This document shows, piece by piece, positions 1 to 6,413 of a stretch of DNA of 8,691 nt. The stretch spans positions 1 to 8,691 of the forward strand of contig JACQHI010000201.1 in assembly GCA_016199105.1 (NCBI GenBank), written 5' to 3'. The translations under genes and the position numbers were made by a program. Numbering within the stretch: position 1 is the first letter of the stretch; every line of letters starts with the position of its first letter. Source of the stretch: Lentisphaerota bacterium (GTDB taxonomy: Bacteria > Verrucomicrobiota > Kiritimatiellia > JAAZAB01). The notes under the pieces are model-generated. The model saw only the letters and a program-made list of their open reading frames with translations, did not search any database and was not told the DNA's origin.

Positions 1-1
1 C

Positions 2-1078
2 GATCTCGGGAGTGAGTCGGGCTCGGCCTATGTGTATGAACGCGATGCTGGTGGGCCGAACGCGTGGGGACAGGTGGCGAAGTTGACCGCTTCCGACGGT
101 GCGGCGGCCGACAATTTCGGCTGCTCAGTGAGCGTGGCGGGCGATGTAGCTTTGGTGGGCGCGTTTGGGGATGATTCGCGCAAAGGCTCGGCATACATGT
201 TTGAGCGCAACGCGGGCGGGACGAACGCGTGGGGACAGGTGGCGAAGCTGACCGCCGCAGATGGGGCGGTGAACGACTGCTTCGGCGTGTCGGTGAGCGT
301 GGCGGGCGACGTGGCGCTGGTGGGCGCGCCTTGGGATGACGATCTCGGGACTAATTCCGGCTCGGCCTATGTGTTCGAACGCAATGCGGGCGGAACGAAC
401 GCATGGGGACAGGTGGCGAAGCTGACCGCCGCCGATGGCACGGAGAGCAATGAGTTCGGCATATCGGTGAGCGTGGCGGGTGACGTGGCGTTGGTGGGCG
501 CGTTTGGGGATGATTCGTTCAAAGGCTCGGCGTACGTGTTTGAGCGCAACGCGGGCGGAACGAACGCGTGGGGGCAGGTGGCGAAGCTGATCGCCTCCGA
601 CGGCGCGGCGGGCGATTATTTAGGCGTATCGGTGAGCGTAGCGGGCAATCTGGCTTTGGTTGGTGCATCTTTTGACGACGATCTCGGGAGTGAGTCGGGC
701 TCGGCCTATGTGTATGAGCGCAACGCGGGCGGGACGAACGCGTGGGGGCAGGTGAGAAAGCTGACCGCTTCCGACGGCGTGGCAGGCGATTATTTCGGCT
801 GGTCGGTGAGCGTGGCGGGCGATGTGGCGCTGGTGGGCGCGTATAGGGATGACAATCTCGGCGCTATAGGGAGCGATTTCGGTTCGGTCTATGTGTATGA
901 GCGCAACGCGGGTGGGACGAACGCATGGGCGCAGGTGGCGCAACTGATCGCCTCCGACTATGCGGATAGCGACTTTTTCGGCCAATCGGTGAGTGTGGCG
1001 GGCGACGTGGCGCTGGTGGGCTCGTATAGGGATGACGATCACGGGGGTCAGTCGGGCTCGGCCTACGTGTTCGAGGGC
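2..1078 (+). repeat. FG-GAP blade array with a two-blade (339-bp) higher-order unit
   Basis: The AACGCxTGG core of successive blades begins at 59, 224, 398, 563, 737 and 920, giving spacings of 165, 174, 165, 174 and 183 bases. Short-loop blades (GDDSxKGSAY) alternate with long-loop blades (DDDLGxxSGSAY), so the unit that repeats is a 339-bp pair. Bases 1-39 are identical to 679-717, exactly two pairs (678 bp) away, which shows that the array continues upstream of the window. The last blade spacing breaks the pattern by 9 bases. Confidence 0.85.
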
Positions 1079-3919
1079 TTGTTGTATGCGCCCCTGATGC
1101 TTCTGCTCGGCACGAACGGTGCGCCGATCACAAATGGTGCGGCGGCTGACGCGGGCAACGGTACGCTATATCCGGGCGCGGTATGGCCGGGGCAGTCCGT
1201 CACCAACACGTTCGGTATCACGAATAGCGGGCAGTACATTCTGACGATCGGCTCCGTGAGCACGAGCGGAGCGGGAGCGGCGCATTTCACGGTGGCCGGC
1301 CTGCCGCCCGCCGTCGAGCCTGGGGCGGTGTCGAATTTTACGGTCACTTTCGCGCCGACCGTTGGTGGTGGCGCGCAAACCGCGCAGGTCACGTTCGTGA
1401 ACAGCTCCACCAACACGCCCTACATTCTCAACCTGGTGGGGACAAGCGTGAACGCGCAGATCGCGGTGTTGGGCACGAATGGCGCGGGCGTGGCAAGCGG
1501 CGAGGGTGCGACTACCGCGAAGGGTACCCATTTCGGGGCGTTGCTGTGGGGTCAAGCCCTAACCAATACGTTTCGTATCACCAATGGCGGGCAGGATGTT
1601 CTGACGATTACTGGCCTCGTCACTTCCGGCCCCCAGGCATCGGCCTTCAGCGTTCTGGCATGGCCTGCCACAGTTACGCCGGGTGGGGTTTCAAACTTCA
1701 GTGTGACGTTCGGGCCCTCGTCGGGCGGTACCTTCGTCGCACAAATAGGTATCGCGCACAATTCGACGGGTGCCTCTTATGCGGTAAACCTATACGGCAC
1801 GGGCGCCAAACACGATCAGGCGATCGCGAATTTCACTCCGACGAACGGGTCGGTCTTTGCGACGACAAGCAAGGTGGTGTTGGCGGCGACGGCGTCCTCG
1901 GGTCTGCCCATAAGCTTCAGTGTGACGAGCGGATCAGGCACGCTGTCCGGCGGAACGAATCTGACGTTCACGGGTTCGGGTGCGGTGAGCCTCGTGGCCC
2001 GCCAGACAGGAAACACGAGCTGGAACGCCGCGCCATCGGTGACGCAAACAATTGCGGTCGTCAAGGTGAACCAGACGATCTCGTTTGCGGCGATCCCAGA
2101 CCAGTTGGCGACGAACAGCGTGCGGTTGAACGCGACGGCATCCTCCGGTTTGCCGGTCAGCTTCGGTGTGGCGAGCGGACCGGGCGAGCTGGCCGGGGGC
2201 ACGGATCTGACATTCACGGATTCTGGTTCAGTGAGTCTAGTGGCCAGCCAGGCCGGCAATGCGCTCTGGAATGCCGCGCCGGATGTGACGCGAACGTTCG
2301 CGCTTGCCAAGGTGAACCAGACGATCACCTTCGGGGCGATCCAGGACCAGATGGCGACAAACGTTGTGCAGTTGAGTGCGACTGCGTCCTCGGGCCTGCC
2401 GGTCAGCTTCGGTGTGGCGAGCGGACCGGGCGAGCTGGCCGGGGGCACGAATCTGACGTTCACGGGTTCGGGCGTGGTGAGCCTCATGGCCAGCCAGTCC
2501 GGCAACGCGCTCTGGAACGCCGCGCCGGATGTGACAATCACAATTGCGGTCAACAAAGCCCAGCAGGCGGCGTTGACGTTCAATCCGACGAGTCCGCAGA
2601 CCTATAACACGACCAACGTGTTGAGCGCGAGCGGCGGCTCCGGCACGGGCGCAATCAGTTACGCGGTTGAGAGCGGCCCGGGCCAACTCGTCGGTGGCAA
2701 TAATCTATGGATGGCGTCCGGCACAGGAACCGTGACGGTGATCGCCACCAAGGCCGCGGATGCGCTGTTCAACGGGCTTGCGGTGACCGCACAAGTGATT
2801 GCGGCGAAGGCAAGCCAAACGATCAGCTTCCCGCCGCTCCAGGACCAGTCGGTAACGGGCACGGTCGGGTTGGTGGCGACGGCCTCCAGCGGCCTGTCGG
2901 TGTCGTTCGATGTGGCCAGCGGTCCGGGCAGTCTGGCAAGCGGGACAAACCTGAGCTTCACCGGAACGGGCCTGGTGCTGGTCGCGGCCTCGCAAACGGG
3001 GGATGCAAATTGGAGCGCGGCTGTGCCGGTTGTCAACGTGGTGAAAGTGGGCGCATTTTCTCAAGCAGGCAACGATTATGACGGAGACGGACAAAGCGAC
3101 TTGGCGATATTCGACAGCAATACTGGCTATTGGTATGTCCGTAGCGTGTCCGGGACGGCGATTGCGTGGGCGATTCAGTGGGGCTGGCCGGGGGCCAAGG
3201 CGGTCGAGGGGGATTACGAAGGCGACGGCGTCTGCGATATGGCGGTCTTCGACGGCAACACGGGGTACTGGTATATTCGTACCGTGTCCGGAGAGGCGCT
3301 CACATGGGCGACGGGCTGGGGTTGGCCGGGCGCCATTCCCGTTTCGGGCGATTATGACGACGATGGGCTGTCCGACATGGCTGTGTTCGATAACAACACC
3401 GGTAGTTGGTATATCCGTAGCGTTGCGGGTGAACTGCTGGCCTGGTCGGTGAGTTGGGGCTGGCCGGGAGCCATTCCCGTGCCGGGCGATTTTGACGGGG
3501 ATGGACCGAGCGATCTCGCGGTGTTCGACAGCAATACGGGCTACTGGTTTATCCGGACCCTGAGCGGGACAACCTTGGCTTGGGCCGTGCCATGGGGCTG
3601 GCCGGGCGCCGTTCCGGTTTCCGGGGACTATGACGGGGATGGAGTGGCCGATATCGCCGTCTTCGACGGCAACACCGGGTACTGGTACATCCGGACCGTG
3701 AACGGGACGACCTTGGGCTGGGCGATGGCGTGGGGTTGGCCGGGTGGAGTGCCGGTGCCGGGTGACTTCGATGGGGATGGAATCAGCGACCTGGCCCTTT
3801 TCGACGGTAACACCGGCTACTGGTACATCCGGACCATGAGCGGCACAACCCTGGTTTGGTCTGTGGGTTGGGGCTGGCCGGGGGCCATCCCGGTGGGGTC
3901 GCTGCACAGCTATTATTGA
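2..3919 (+). CDS. Giant modular extracellular beta-repeat protein (3' part of gene)
   Basis: The frame is open from the first complete codon, so the start and any signal peptide lie upstream; 1305 residues are visible. Order of modules: residues 1-359 are the tail of one FG-GAP blade plus six full blades (each with a GTNAWxQV segment, an FGxSVSVAGDxALVG core and an Asp-rich loop); 366-483 and 484-602 are two domains resembling choice-of-anchor-D/ASH (HYDIN-like) beta-sandwiches, with PGxSVTNTFxITN and PGxVSNFxVTFxP signatures; 603-1017 are five Ig-like modules (NQTISFxxxxDQ, TASSGLPVSF, SGPGxLxGGTNLTF); 1018-1305 are six 46-residue repeats, each with a D-x-D-G-D-G calcium-loop motif, NTGYWYIR and WGWPG. 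It ends at TGA after GSLHSYY with no anchor or sorting tail. The lack of enzymatic motifs and the propeller-like repeats suggest an exported adhesive or binding surface protein; that role is inference. The 3' end is 4 bases from the convergent ferritin gene. Confidence 0.88.
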   Translation, partial: DLGSESGSAYVYERDAGGPNAWGQVAKLTASDGAAADNFGCSVSVAGDVALVGAFGDDSRKGSAYMFERNAGGTNAWGQVAKLTAADGAVNDCFGVSVSVAGDVALVGAPWDDDLGTNSGSAYVFERNAGGTNAWGQVAKLTAADGTESNEFGISVSVAGDVALVGAFGDDSFKGSAYVFERNAGGTNAWGQVAKLIASDGAAGDYLGVSVSVAGNLALVGASFDDDLGSESGSAYVYERNAGGTNAWGQVRKLTASDGVAGDYFGWSVSVAGDVALVGAYRDDNLGAIGSDFGSVYVYERNAGGTNAWAQVAQLIASDYADSDFFGQSVSVAGDVALVGSYRDDDHGGQSGSAYVFEGLLYAPLMLLLGTNGAPITNGAAADAGNGTLYPGAVWPGQSVTNTFGITNSGQYILTIGSVSTSGAGAAHFTVAGLPPAVEPGAVSNFTVTFAPTVGGGAQTAQVTFVNSSTNTPYILNLVGTSVNAQIAVLGTNGAGVASGEGATTAKGTHFGALLWGQALTNTFRITNGGQDVLTITGLVTSGPQASAFSVLAWPATVTPGGVSNFSVTFGPSSGGTFVAQIGIAHNSTGASYAVNLYGTGAKHDQAIANFTPTNGSVFATTSKVVLAATASSGLPISFSVTSGSGTLSGGTNLTFTGSGAVSLVARQTGNTSWNAAPSVTQTIAVVKVNQTISFAAIPDQLATNSVRLNATASSGLPVSFGVASGPGELAGGTDLTFTDSGSVSLVASQAGNALWNAAPDVTRTFALAKVNQTITFGAIQDQMATNVVQLSATASSGLPVSFGVASGPGELAGGTNLTFTGSGVVSLMASQSGNALWNAAPDVTITIAVNKAQQAALTFNPTSPQTYNTTNVLSASGGSGTGAISYAVESGPGQLVGGNNLWMASGTGTVTVIATKAADALFNGLAVTAQVIAAKASQTISFPPLQDQSVTGTVGLVATASSGLSVSFDVASGPGSLASGTNLSFTGTGLVLVAASQTGDANWSAAVPVVNVVKVGAFSQAGNDYDGDGQSDLAIFDSNTGYWYVRSVSGTAIAWAIQWGWPGAKAVEGDYEGDGVCDMAVFDGNTGYWYIRTVSGEALTWATGWGWPGAIPVSGDYDDDGLSDMAVFDNNTGSWYIRSVAGELLAWSVSWGWPGAIPVPGDFDGDGPSDLAVFDSNTGYWFIRTLSGTTLAWAVPWGWPGAVPVSGDYDGDGVADIAVFDGNTGYWYIRTVNGTTLGWAMAWGWPGGVPVPGDFDGDGISDLALFDGNTGYWYIRTMSGTTLVWSVGWGWPGAIPVGSLHSYY
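1808..3050 (+). repeat. Five tandem Ig-like module repeats within the giant gene
   Basis: Each module is about 80 codons with TASSGLPVSF and SGPGxLxGGTxLTF signatures. Modules 2 and 3 are 246 bases apart (Asn codons of NQTI at 2069 and 2315), and bases 2151-2203 are identical to 2397-2449 over 53 bp, so these two are a recent duplication or have been homogenised. Modules 1, 4 and 5 are more divergent; module 4 (QQAALTFNP, SGPGQLVGGNNLWM) is the most different. Confidence 0.8.
3074..3901 (+). repeat. Six perfectly phased 138-bp WGWPG / calcium-loop repeats
   Basis: The Asp codon opening each D-x-D-x-D-G loop lies at 3074, 3212, 3350, 3488, 3626 and 3764, exactly 138 bases apart with no indel. 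Each unit reads D(Y/F)xGDGxxDxAxFDxNTGYWYIR..SG..L.WxxxWGWPGxxPV. The Asp pattern resembles the calcium loops of VCBS/FG-GAP and dockerin-like repeats. The gene stops right after the sixth unit, so this is the C-terminal domain. Confidence 0.88.
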
Positions 3920-3923
3920 GCGT

Positions 3924-4349
3924 CTATTTCCCAATGGCCTGTTCGATATCCATGGCGTGTTCCTGTTCCACGGCGAGAATGGTCCTTAATTGCTGCGCCA
4001 GATGATACAGGTCCAATTCTTCCGCCTGCCGCACCCGCGCGATGTATCGGGCAATGGCGTCGTTTTCGCCCGCCAGATCCTGCCTGAGCATCTTGATGCT
4101 GTCCGATGAGATTTTGGGAAGGGGCATGATCACCGTCGGAACTCCGCCAAGATAATCGATCTGGCCGGCCAGAATCGTCGCATGGCCCAGTTCCTCCTGG
4201 GCATGGATGATCAGTTCCTTCTGTATGGATTGGTACATCGCGCCTTTCAGCACGCCTTGATGCTGGGTATATTGCACACACGCCGTGTATTCCAGCCCCA
4301 GATCCTTGTTGAGCAACTCCAGCAATTGTTTTTTTGTCACCTTCGCCAT
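3924..4349 (-). CDS. Bacterioferritin-like diiron protein (short, haem ligand absent)
   Basis: A 141-residue four-helix ferritin-like protein, expected to bind and oxidise ferrous iron in the cytoplasm. All bacterioferritin diiron ligand positions are present: E20 (LGLEYTA), E53 and H56 (EELGH), E95 (GEND) and E128 with H131 (EQEH). The residue after E53, where bacterioferritin carries the haem-binding Met, is Leu54. Only ten residues follow H131, so the fifth helix that lines the pores of 24-mer bacterioferritins is missing; it may be closer to Dps-like or mini-ferritin proteins. The ATG at 4347-4349 is fixed by a strong AAGGAGG (4355-4361 on the minus strand) five bases upstream. A possible promoter is listed separately. 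It runs into the giant gene tail to tail; no terminator hairpin is visible in the 4-bp gap. Confidence 0.88.
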   Translation of the reverse strand: MAKVTKKQLLELLNKDLGLEYTACVQYTQHQGVLKGAMYQSIQKELIIHAQEELGHATILAGQIDYLGGVPTVIMPLPKISSDSIKMLRQDLAGENDAIARYIARVRQAEELDLYHLAQQLRTILAVEQEHAMDIEQAIGK

Positions 4350-4399
4350 GGCGTCCTCCTTGTGGGTTCGTCCGGCACAGGACCGGCTTTTCGGAGACC

Positions 4400-4429
4400 A
4401 TAGTACATCAACCGTGCGGCGCCAGGCAA
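4400..4429 (-). promoter_or_regulatory. Candidate sigma-70-type promoter for the ferritin gene
   Basis: On the minus strand TTGCCT (4424-4429) and TACTAT (4400-4405) are 18 bases apart, with a leader of roughly 45 bases to the ATG. Each box matches the consensus at four positions only, so this is tentative. Confidence 0.3.
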
Positions 4430-4463
4430 GAACGCGCTGTCAATGCCGTTTGGGGCTCCGACC

Positions 4464-4496
4464 TTAATCATTACCCTAATCTTTCCCCTTAATCTT
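4464..4496. repeat. 12-nt-period AATCTTTACC-type repeat, copy A
   Basis: Degenerate units AATCATTACC (4466), AATCTTTCCC (4478) and AATCTTCTGC (4491) are spaced 12 and 13 bases apart. The same unit recurs at 7387-7408 and, inverted, at 7472-7493. It lies between the end of the amidohydrolase gene and the ferritin promoter region. Confidence 0.6.
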
Positions 4497-4506
4497 CTGC
4501 GTGCCT

Positions 4507-5532
4507 TTATTCCTTCTTCACCCGGTCGAGCAGGGCCATTCCGTTGTCGTGGAAGACGGCGCGGAGCCGGCTCCGGGACAGGCCCACGCGTTCCGCGGCG
4601 CGGCGGATGGCGAGCGCGATTTCCCAGCTCATGAACGTGGCGCGGATGCCGTTCGAGGCGAGGCGGTAGTCGCTTTTCTCGTAGCCCTCCAGCACGATGT
4701 CCACCCAGTGGTCCATCACATAGACGCGCCGGCCCCGCATGGCGGCGACGGGAAAATCGGTGGCGAACAGCACGCGCCGCGAATCAATCCGGTCGAAGAT
4801 GATTTCCAGCACCGTCGGATCCATGACCATCGAGGTATCCAGATACACGTTGTCGAGCTTCTCGATGGAGCGGATGGAATCGCGCATTTCATCCGGCGTG
4901 TAACAGCGTCCGCAATGCGCGAGAACAATCTGCGAGCGGGGATACCGGCGCGACAGCGCCTGCACGCCTTTCTGGATCGCTGGATCGGCCAGCCGCTCGC
5001 TTCGCGGCACGTGGAGCAGCACGACGAGCCGGAGTTCGTCGGCCAGTTCCATTTCCGCCGGGCCGATCATGTCGGCCACCGTGACGTTGGAGTAGTCGTT
5101 GCCCTGCCAGTTCAGGATGACCTTGAAGCCGAAAAAGCCGGCCGCGATCATGGCGCGGAGCCGGTCCGCCGGAATCCGGTCGCGGCCCGTCACGATGAGC
5201 GGGAAAAGACCTGTGTGCCGGCGCGCGGACAGGGTATAGGCATTGGTTCTATCGAGGTCCGCGGCGGGCATGGGGGCACCGAAACAGACGGCGCTGTAGG
5301 GGCGGTCGGGGAAGGCGGTTTTGCCGTCTTTGAGAAGCTGTTCGATGGGATAATCGGGCGTCGTCACCATGTATTTGGCGCCCTTGACGCCGGCCTGCCA
5401 CGGCACTTTCTGCCAATCCCGGCAGCGCCAGGTATGCGCATGGAAATCGAGAACCCGGTCGGGCAGAATGGGCGCGATCTCCGAGCGGTAAAACGGCAGG
5501 TCAACGGTCCGATAGCGCTGTCGTTCGTTCAT
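4507..5532 (-). CDS. Amidohydrolase family protein (Amidohydro_2, TIM-barrel metal hydrolase)
   Basis: A 341-residue enzyme of the amidohydrolase superfamily, probably cytoplasmic (no signal peptide). Metal-site motifs are in the usual order: H31-A-H33 (DFHAH) on strand 1, GFKVIL around K137, H174 (LLHVP), H206 (LAHCGR) and D259 (ATDFP). This is the Amidohydro_2 pattern found in decarboxylases such as ACMSD and in lactone hydrolases; the substrate cannot be told. The ATG at 5530-5532 is preferred because AGGAGG (5539-5544, minus strand) stands six bases upstream; a TTG five codons earlier would lie within that ribosome-binding site. The gene stops at TAA (4507-4509). A TTGACT (5597-5602, minus strand) upstream could be a -35, but I see no good -10. 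Part of its 5' region is duplicated at 6219-6347. Confidence 0.88.
   Translation of the reverse strand: MNERQRYRTVDLPFYRSEIAPILPDRVLDFHAHTWRCRDWQKVPWQAGVKGAKYMVTTPDYPIEQLLKDGKTAFPDRPYSAVCFGAPMPAADLDRTNAYTLSARRHTGLFPLIVTGRDRIPADRLRAMIAAGFFGFKVILNWQGNDYSNVTVADMIGPAEMELADELRLVVLLHVPRSERLADPAIQKGVQALSRRYPRSQIVLAHCGRCYTPDEMRDSIRSIEKLDNVYLDTSMVMDPTVLEIIFDRIDSRRVLFATDFPVAAMRGRRVYVMDHWVDIVLEGYEKSDYRLASNGIRATFMSWEIALAIRRAAERVGLSRSRLRAVFHDNGMALLDRVKKE
5336..5464 (-). repeat. 129-bp direct repeat, copy 1 (inside the amidohydrolase gene)
   Basis: This segment encodes about residues 24-66 of the amidohydrolase, including the HAH metal motif. It matches 6219-6347 at 128 of 129 positions, 883 bases away in the same orientation. 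The only difference, 5410 C versus 6293 T, is a synonymous Gln codon change (CAG/CAA). Confidence 0.95.
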
Positions 5533-5618
5533 GGTTTTCCTCCTCAAAAAAACAAACGCGCAGACAAAACCATAAACGATGCGCCTTCATAAACCAAGTC
5601 AAACCCATTGTTTTGCGC

Positions 5619-5647
5619 TTGAACAAATTCCGGAAACCCCGTAATTT
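5619..5647 (+). promoter_or_regulatory. Weak promoter candidate for the small gene pair
   Basis: TTGAAC (5619-5624) and TAATTT (5642-5647) are separated by 17 bases, 63 bases before the first ATG. The spacing is ideal but the boxes are poor matches, so support is weak. The 178-bp gap it lies in separates two divergent genes and should hold a promoter for each. Confidence 0.22.
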
Positions 5648-5710
5648 TCCCACAAGTAATGGAAGATAGCTGTTAAGGGTGGCCAGCGGATCGATAGATG
5701 AGGAGATGAA

Positions 5711-5989
5711 ATGGATGAGACGGGAATCGTCTGGAGCGATTACATGCGGTATCGCCTCCGTCTGCGGGGCTTCGACCGTGCGACGGTGGAACGTATCCTG
5801 CGATGCTCAGCCGAGCGATACGTGGACACCGCCACCGGACGACTCGTTGCCGTCGGACCGCACGATGAACGGCTGATCGCGATACCGTATGAACGCAAGG
5901 GAGAGACGCTGACACCCGTAACGGTCCACGTTACGAGTCGTCAGCAGATCGTCTTCCGAGTAAAGTCAGGGAGGTTCACCAATGAGTAA
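5711..5989 (+). CDS. Small DUF4258-like protein, candidate toxin of a toxin-antitoxin-like pair
   Basis: A 92-residue basic protein. An N-terminal segment with YRLRLRGF and a predicted helix (residues 22-33) is followed by a beta-rich core (YVDTATGRLVAV, RLIAIPYER, VTVHVTSRQQ) and a C-terminal RVKSGRF. This resembles the small DUF4258/RelE-like-fold proteins commonly encoded next to DUF2283 proteins and often proposed to be toxins; the assignment rests on pattern and on the neighbour, not on a search. The start is supported by GAGGAG (5700-5705), five bases before the ATG. The stop codon lies inside the next gene: the two overlap by 8 bases (ATGAGTAA), so translational coupling is likely. The pair sits between the amidohydrolase gene and a fragment copied from it. 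Confidence 0.68.
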   Translation: MDETGIVWSDYMRYRLRLRGFDRATVERILRCSAERYVDTATGRLVAVGPHDERLIAIPYERKGETLTPVTVHVTSRQQIVFRVKSGRFTNE

Positions 5990-6215
5990 GGGACGCATGA
6001 CATATTTCGACAAGGACGACGTGCTGCATTTCGCCATCTCGGAAGAGCCCGAGGCGGGCAGCGTTGAGATCAGCCCCGATATTACGGCGGAACTGAACGC
6101 CAAGGGCGAATTGATCGGGATCGAGATTCTTAATGCCAGCCGATTCTTGCGGGACACCGTGCTGGATTCGGTACAGGCCAGGATGCTTGAACTGGCCGAA
6201 GCCAAGTCGCCGTAG
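5982..6215 (+). CDS. DUF2283 family protein, candidate antitoxin partner
   Basis: A 77-residue protein matching the DUF2283 pattern: YFDKDDVLHFAIS (residues 8-20), a short acidic stretch, VEISPDITAELNAKGELIGIEILNAS (split here as VEISPDI at 28-34 and GIEILNAS at 46-53), then a C-terminal helix (residues 58-75). The GIEILNAS block is the most diagnostic part. It is acidic while its partner is basic, as expected of interacting partners. GGGAGG (5969-5974), lying in the 3' end of the preceding gene, is seven bases from its ATG. No terminator follows: the duplicated amidohydrolase fragment begins four bases after the stop. A role as antitoxin is inferred from the pairing. Confidence 0.75.
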   Translation: MSKGRMTYFDKDDVLHFAISEEPEAGSVEISPDITAELNAKGELIGIEILNASRFLRDTVLDSVQARMLELAEAKSP

Positions 6216-6218
6216 AGG

Positions 6219-6347
6219 AGCTGTTCGATGGGATAATCGGGCGTCGTCACCATGTATTTGGCGCCCTTGACGCCGGCCTGCCACGGCACTTTTTGCCAAT
6301 CCCGGCAGCGCCAGGTATGCGCATGGAAATCGAGAACCCGGTCGGGC
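6219..6347 (-). pseudogene. Amidohydrolase gene fragment (129-bp duplication, copy 2)
   Basis: Read on the minus strand it encodes about amidohydrolase residues 24-66 (PDRVLDFHAH to PIEQLL) without stop codons but with no start, no remaining barrel and none of the later metal ligands. It matches 5336-5464 with a single synonymous mismatch, so the duplication or a gene-conversion event is recent. The frame continues on the minus strand into the leader of the lipoprotein gene, but no ribosome-binding site is visible there. A remnant of a second, deleted paralogue is an alternative to a local duplication. Confidence 0.85.
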
Positions 6348-6403
6348 GTTGAGCCCACACTTCGCGTCGGCGCAACGGGGGCGGCTTGCCATCCCCCGTT
6401 GTG
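6347..6403 (+). promoter_or_regulatory. Two mutually exclusive hairpins in the lipoprotein leader
   Basis: Hairpin A pairs CGTTG (6347-6351) with CAACG (6373-6377), plus GCC (6353-6355) with GGC (6369-6371). Hairpin B pairs CAACGGGGG (6373-6381) with CCCCCGTTG (6393-6401), nine perfect pairs with an 11-base loop. They share 6369-6377 and cannot form together if B is extended by its G-U and C-G pairs. B ends against the GAGG ribosome-binding site (6403-6406). No U-tract follows, so control of translation is likelier than transcription termination. Function is inferred. Confidence 0.45.
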
Positions 6404-6413
6404 AGGTAAGAAA

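Noticed and set aside
1546..2607. 353-codon plus-strand frame inside the giant gene
   Set aside because: It is the +2 shadow of the Ig-like repeats: Arg/Gly-rich low-complexity text, no ribosome-binding site, wholly inside a well-supported gene.
2705..3934. 409-codon minus-strand frame opposite the C-terminal repeats
   Set aside because: Its His/Arg/Pro-rich repeats simply mirror the 138-bp repeats of the plus-strand gene in GC-rich DNA.
5533..5547. TTG at 5545-5547 as the amidohydrolase start
   Set aside because: It lies directly upstream of and overlaps into the AGGAGG ribosome-binding site that serves the ATG at 5530-5532.
4501..5592. 363-codon plus-strand frame opposite the amidohydrolase
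   Set aside because: The minus strand has ordered metal-binding motifs and a strong ribosome-binding site; the plus-strand product is charged, featureless text.
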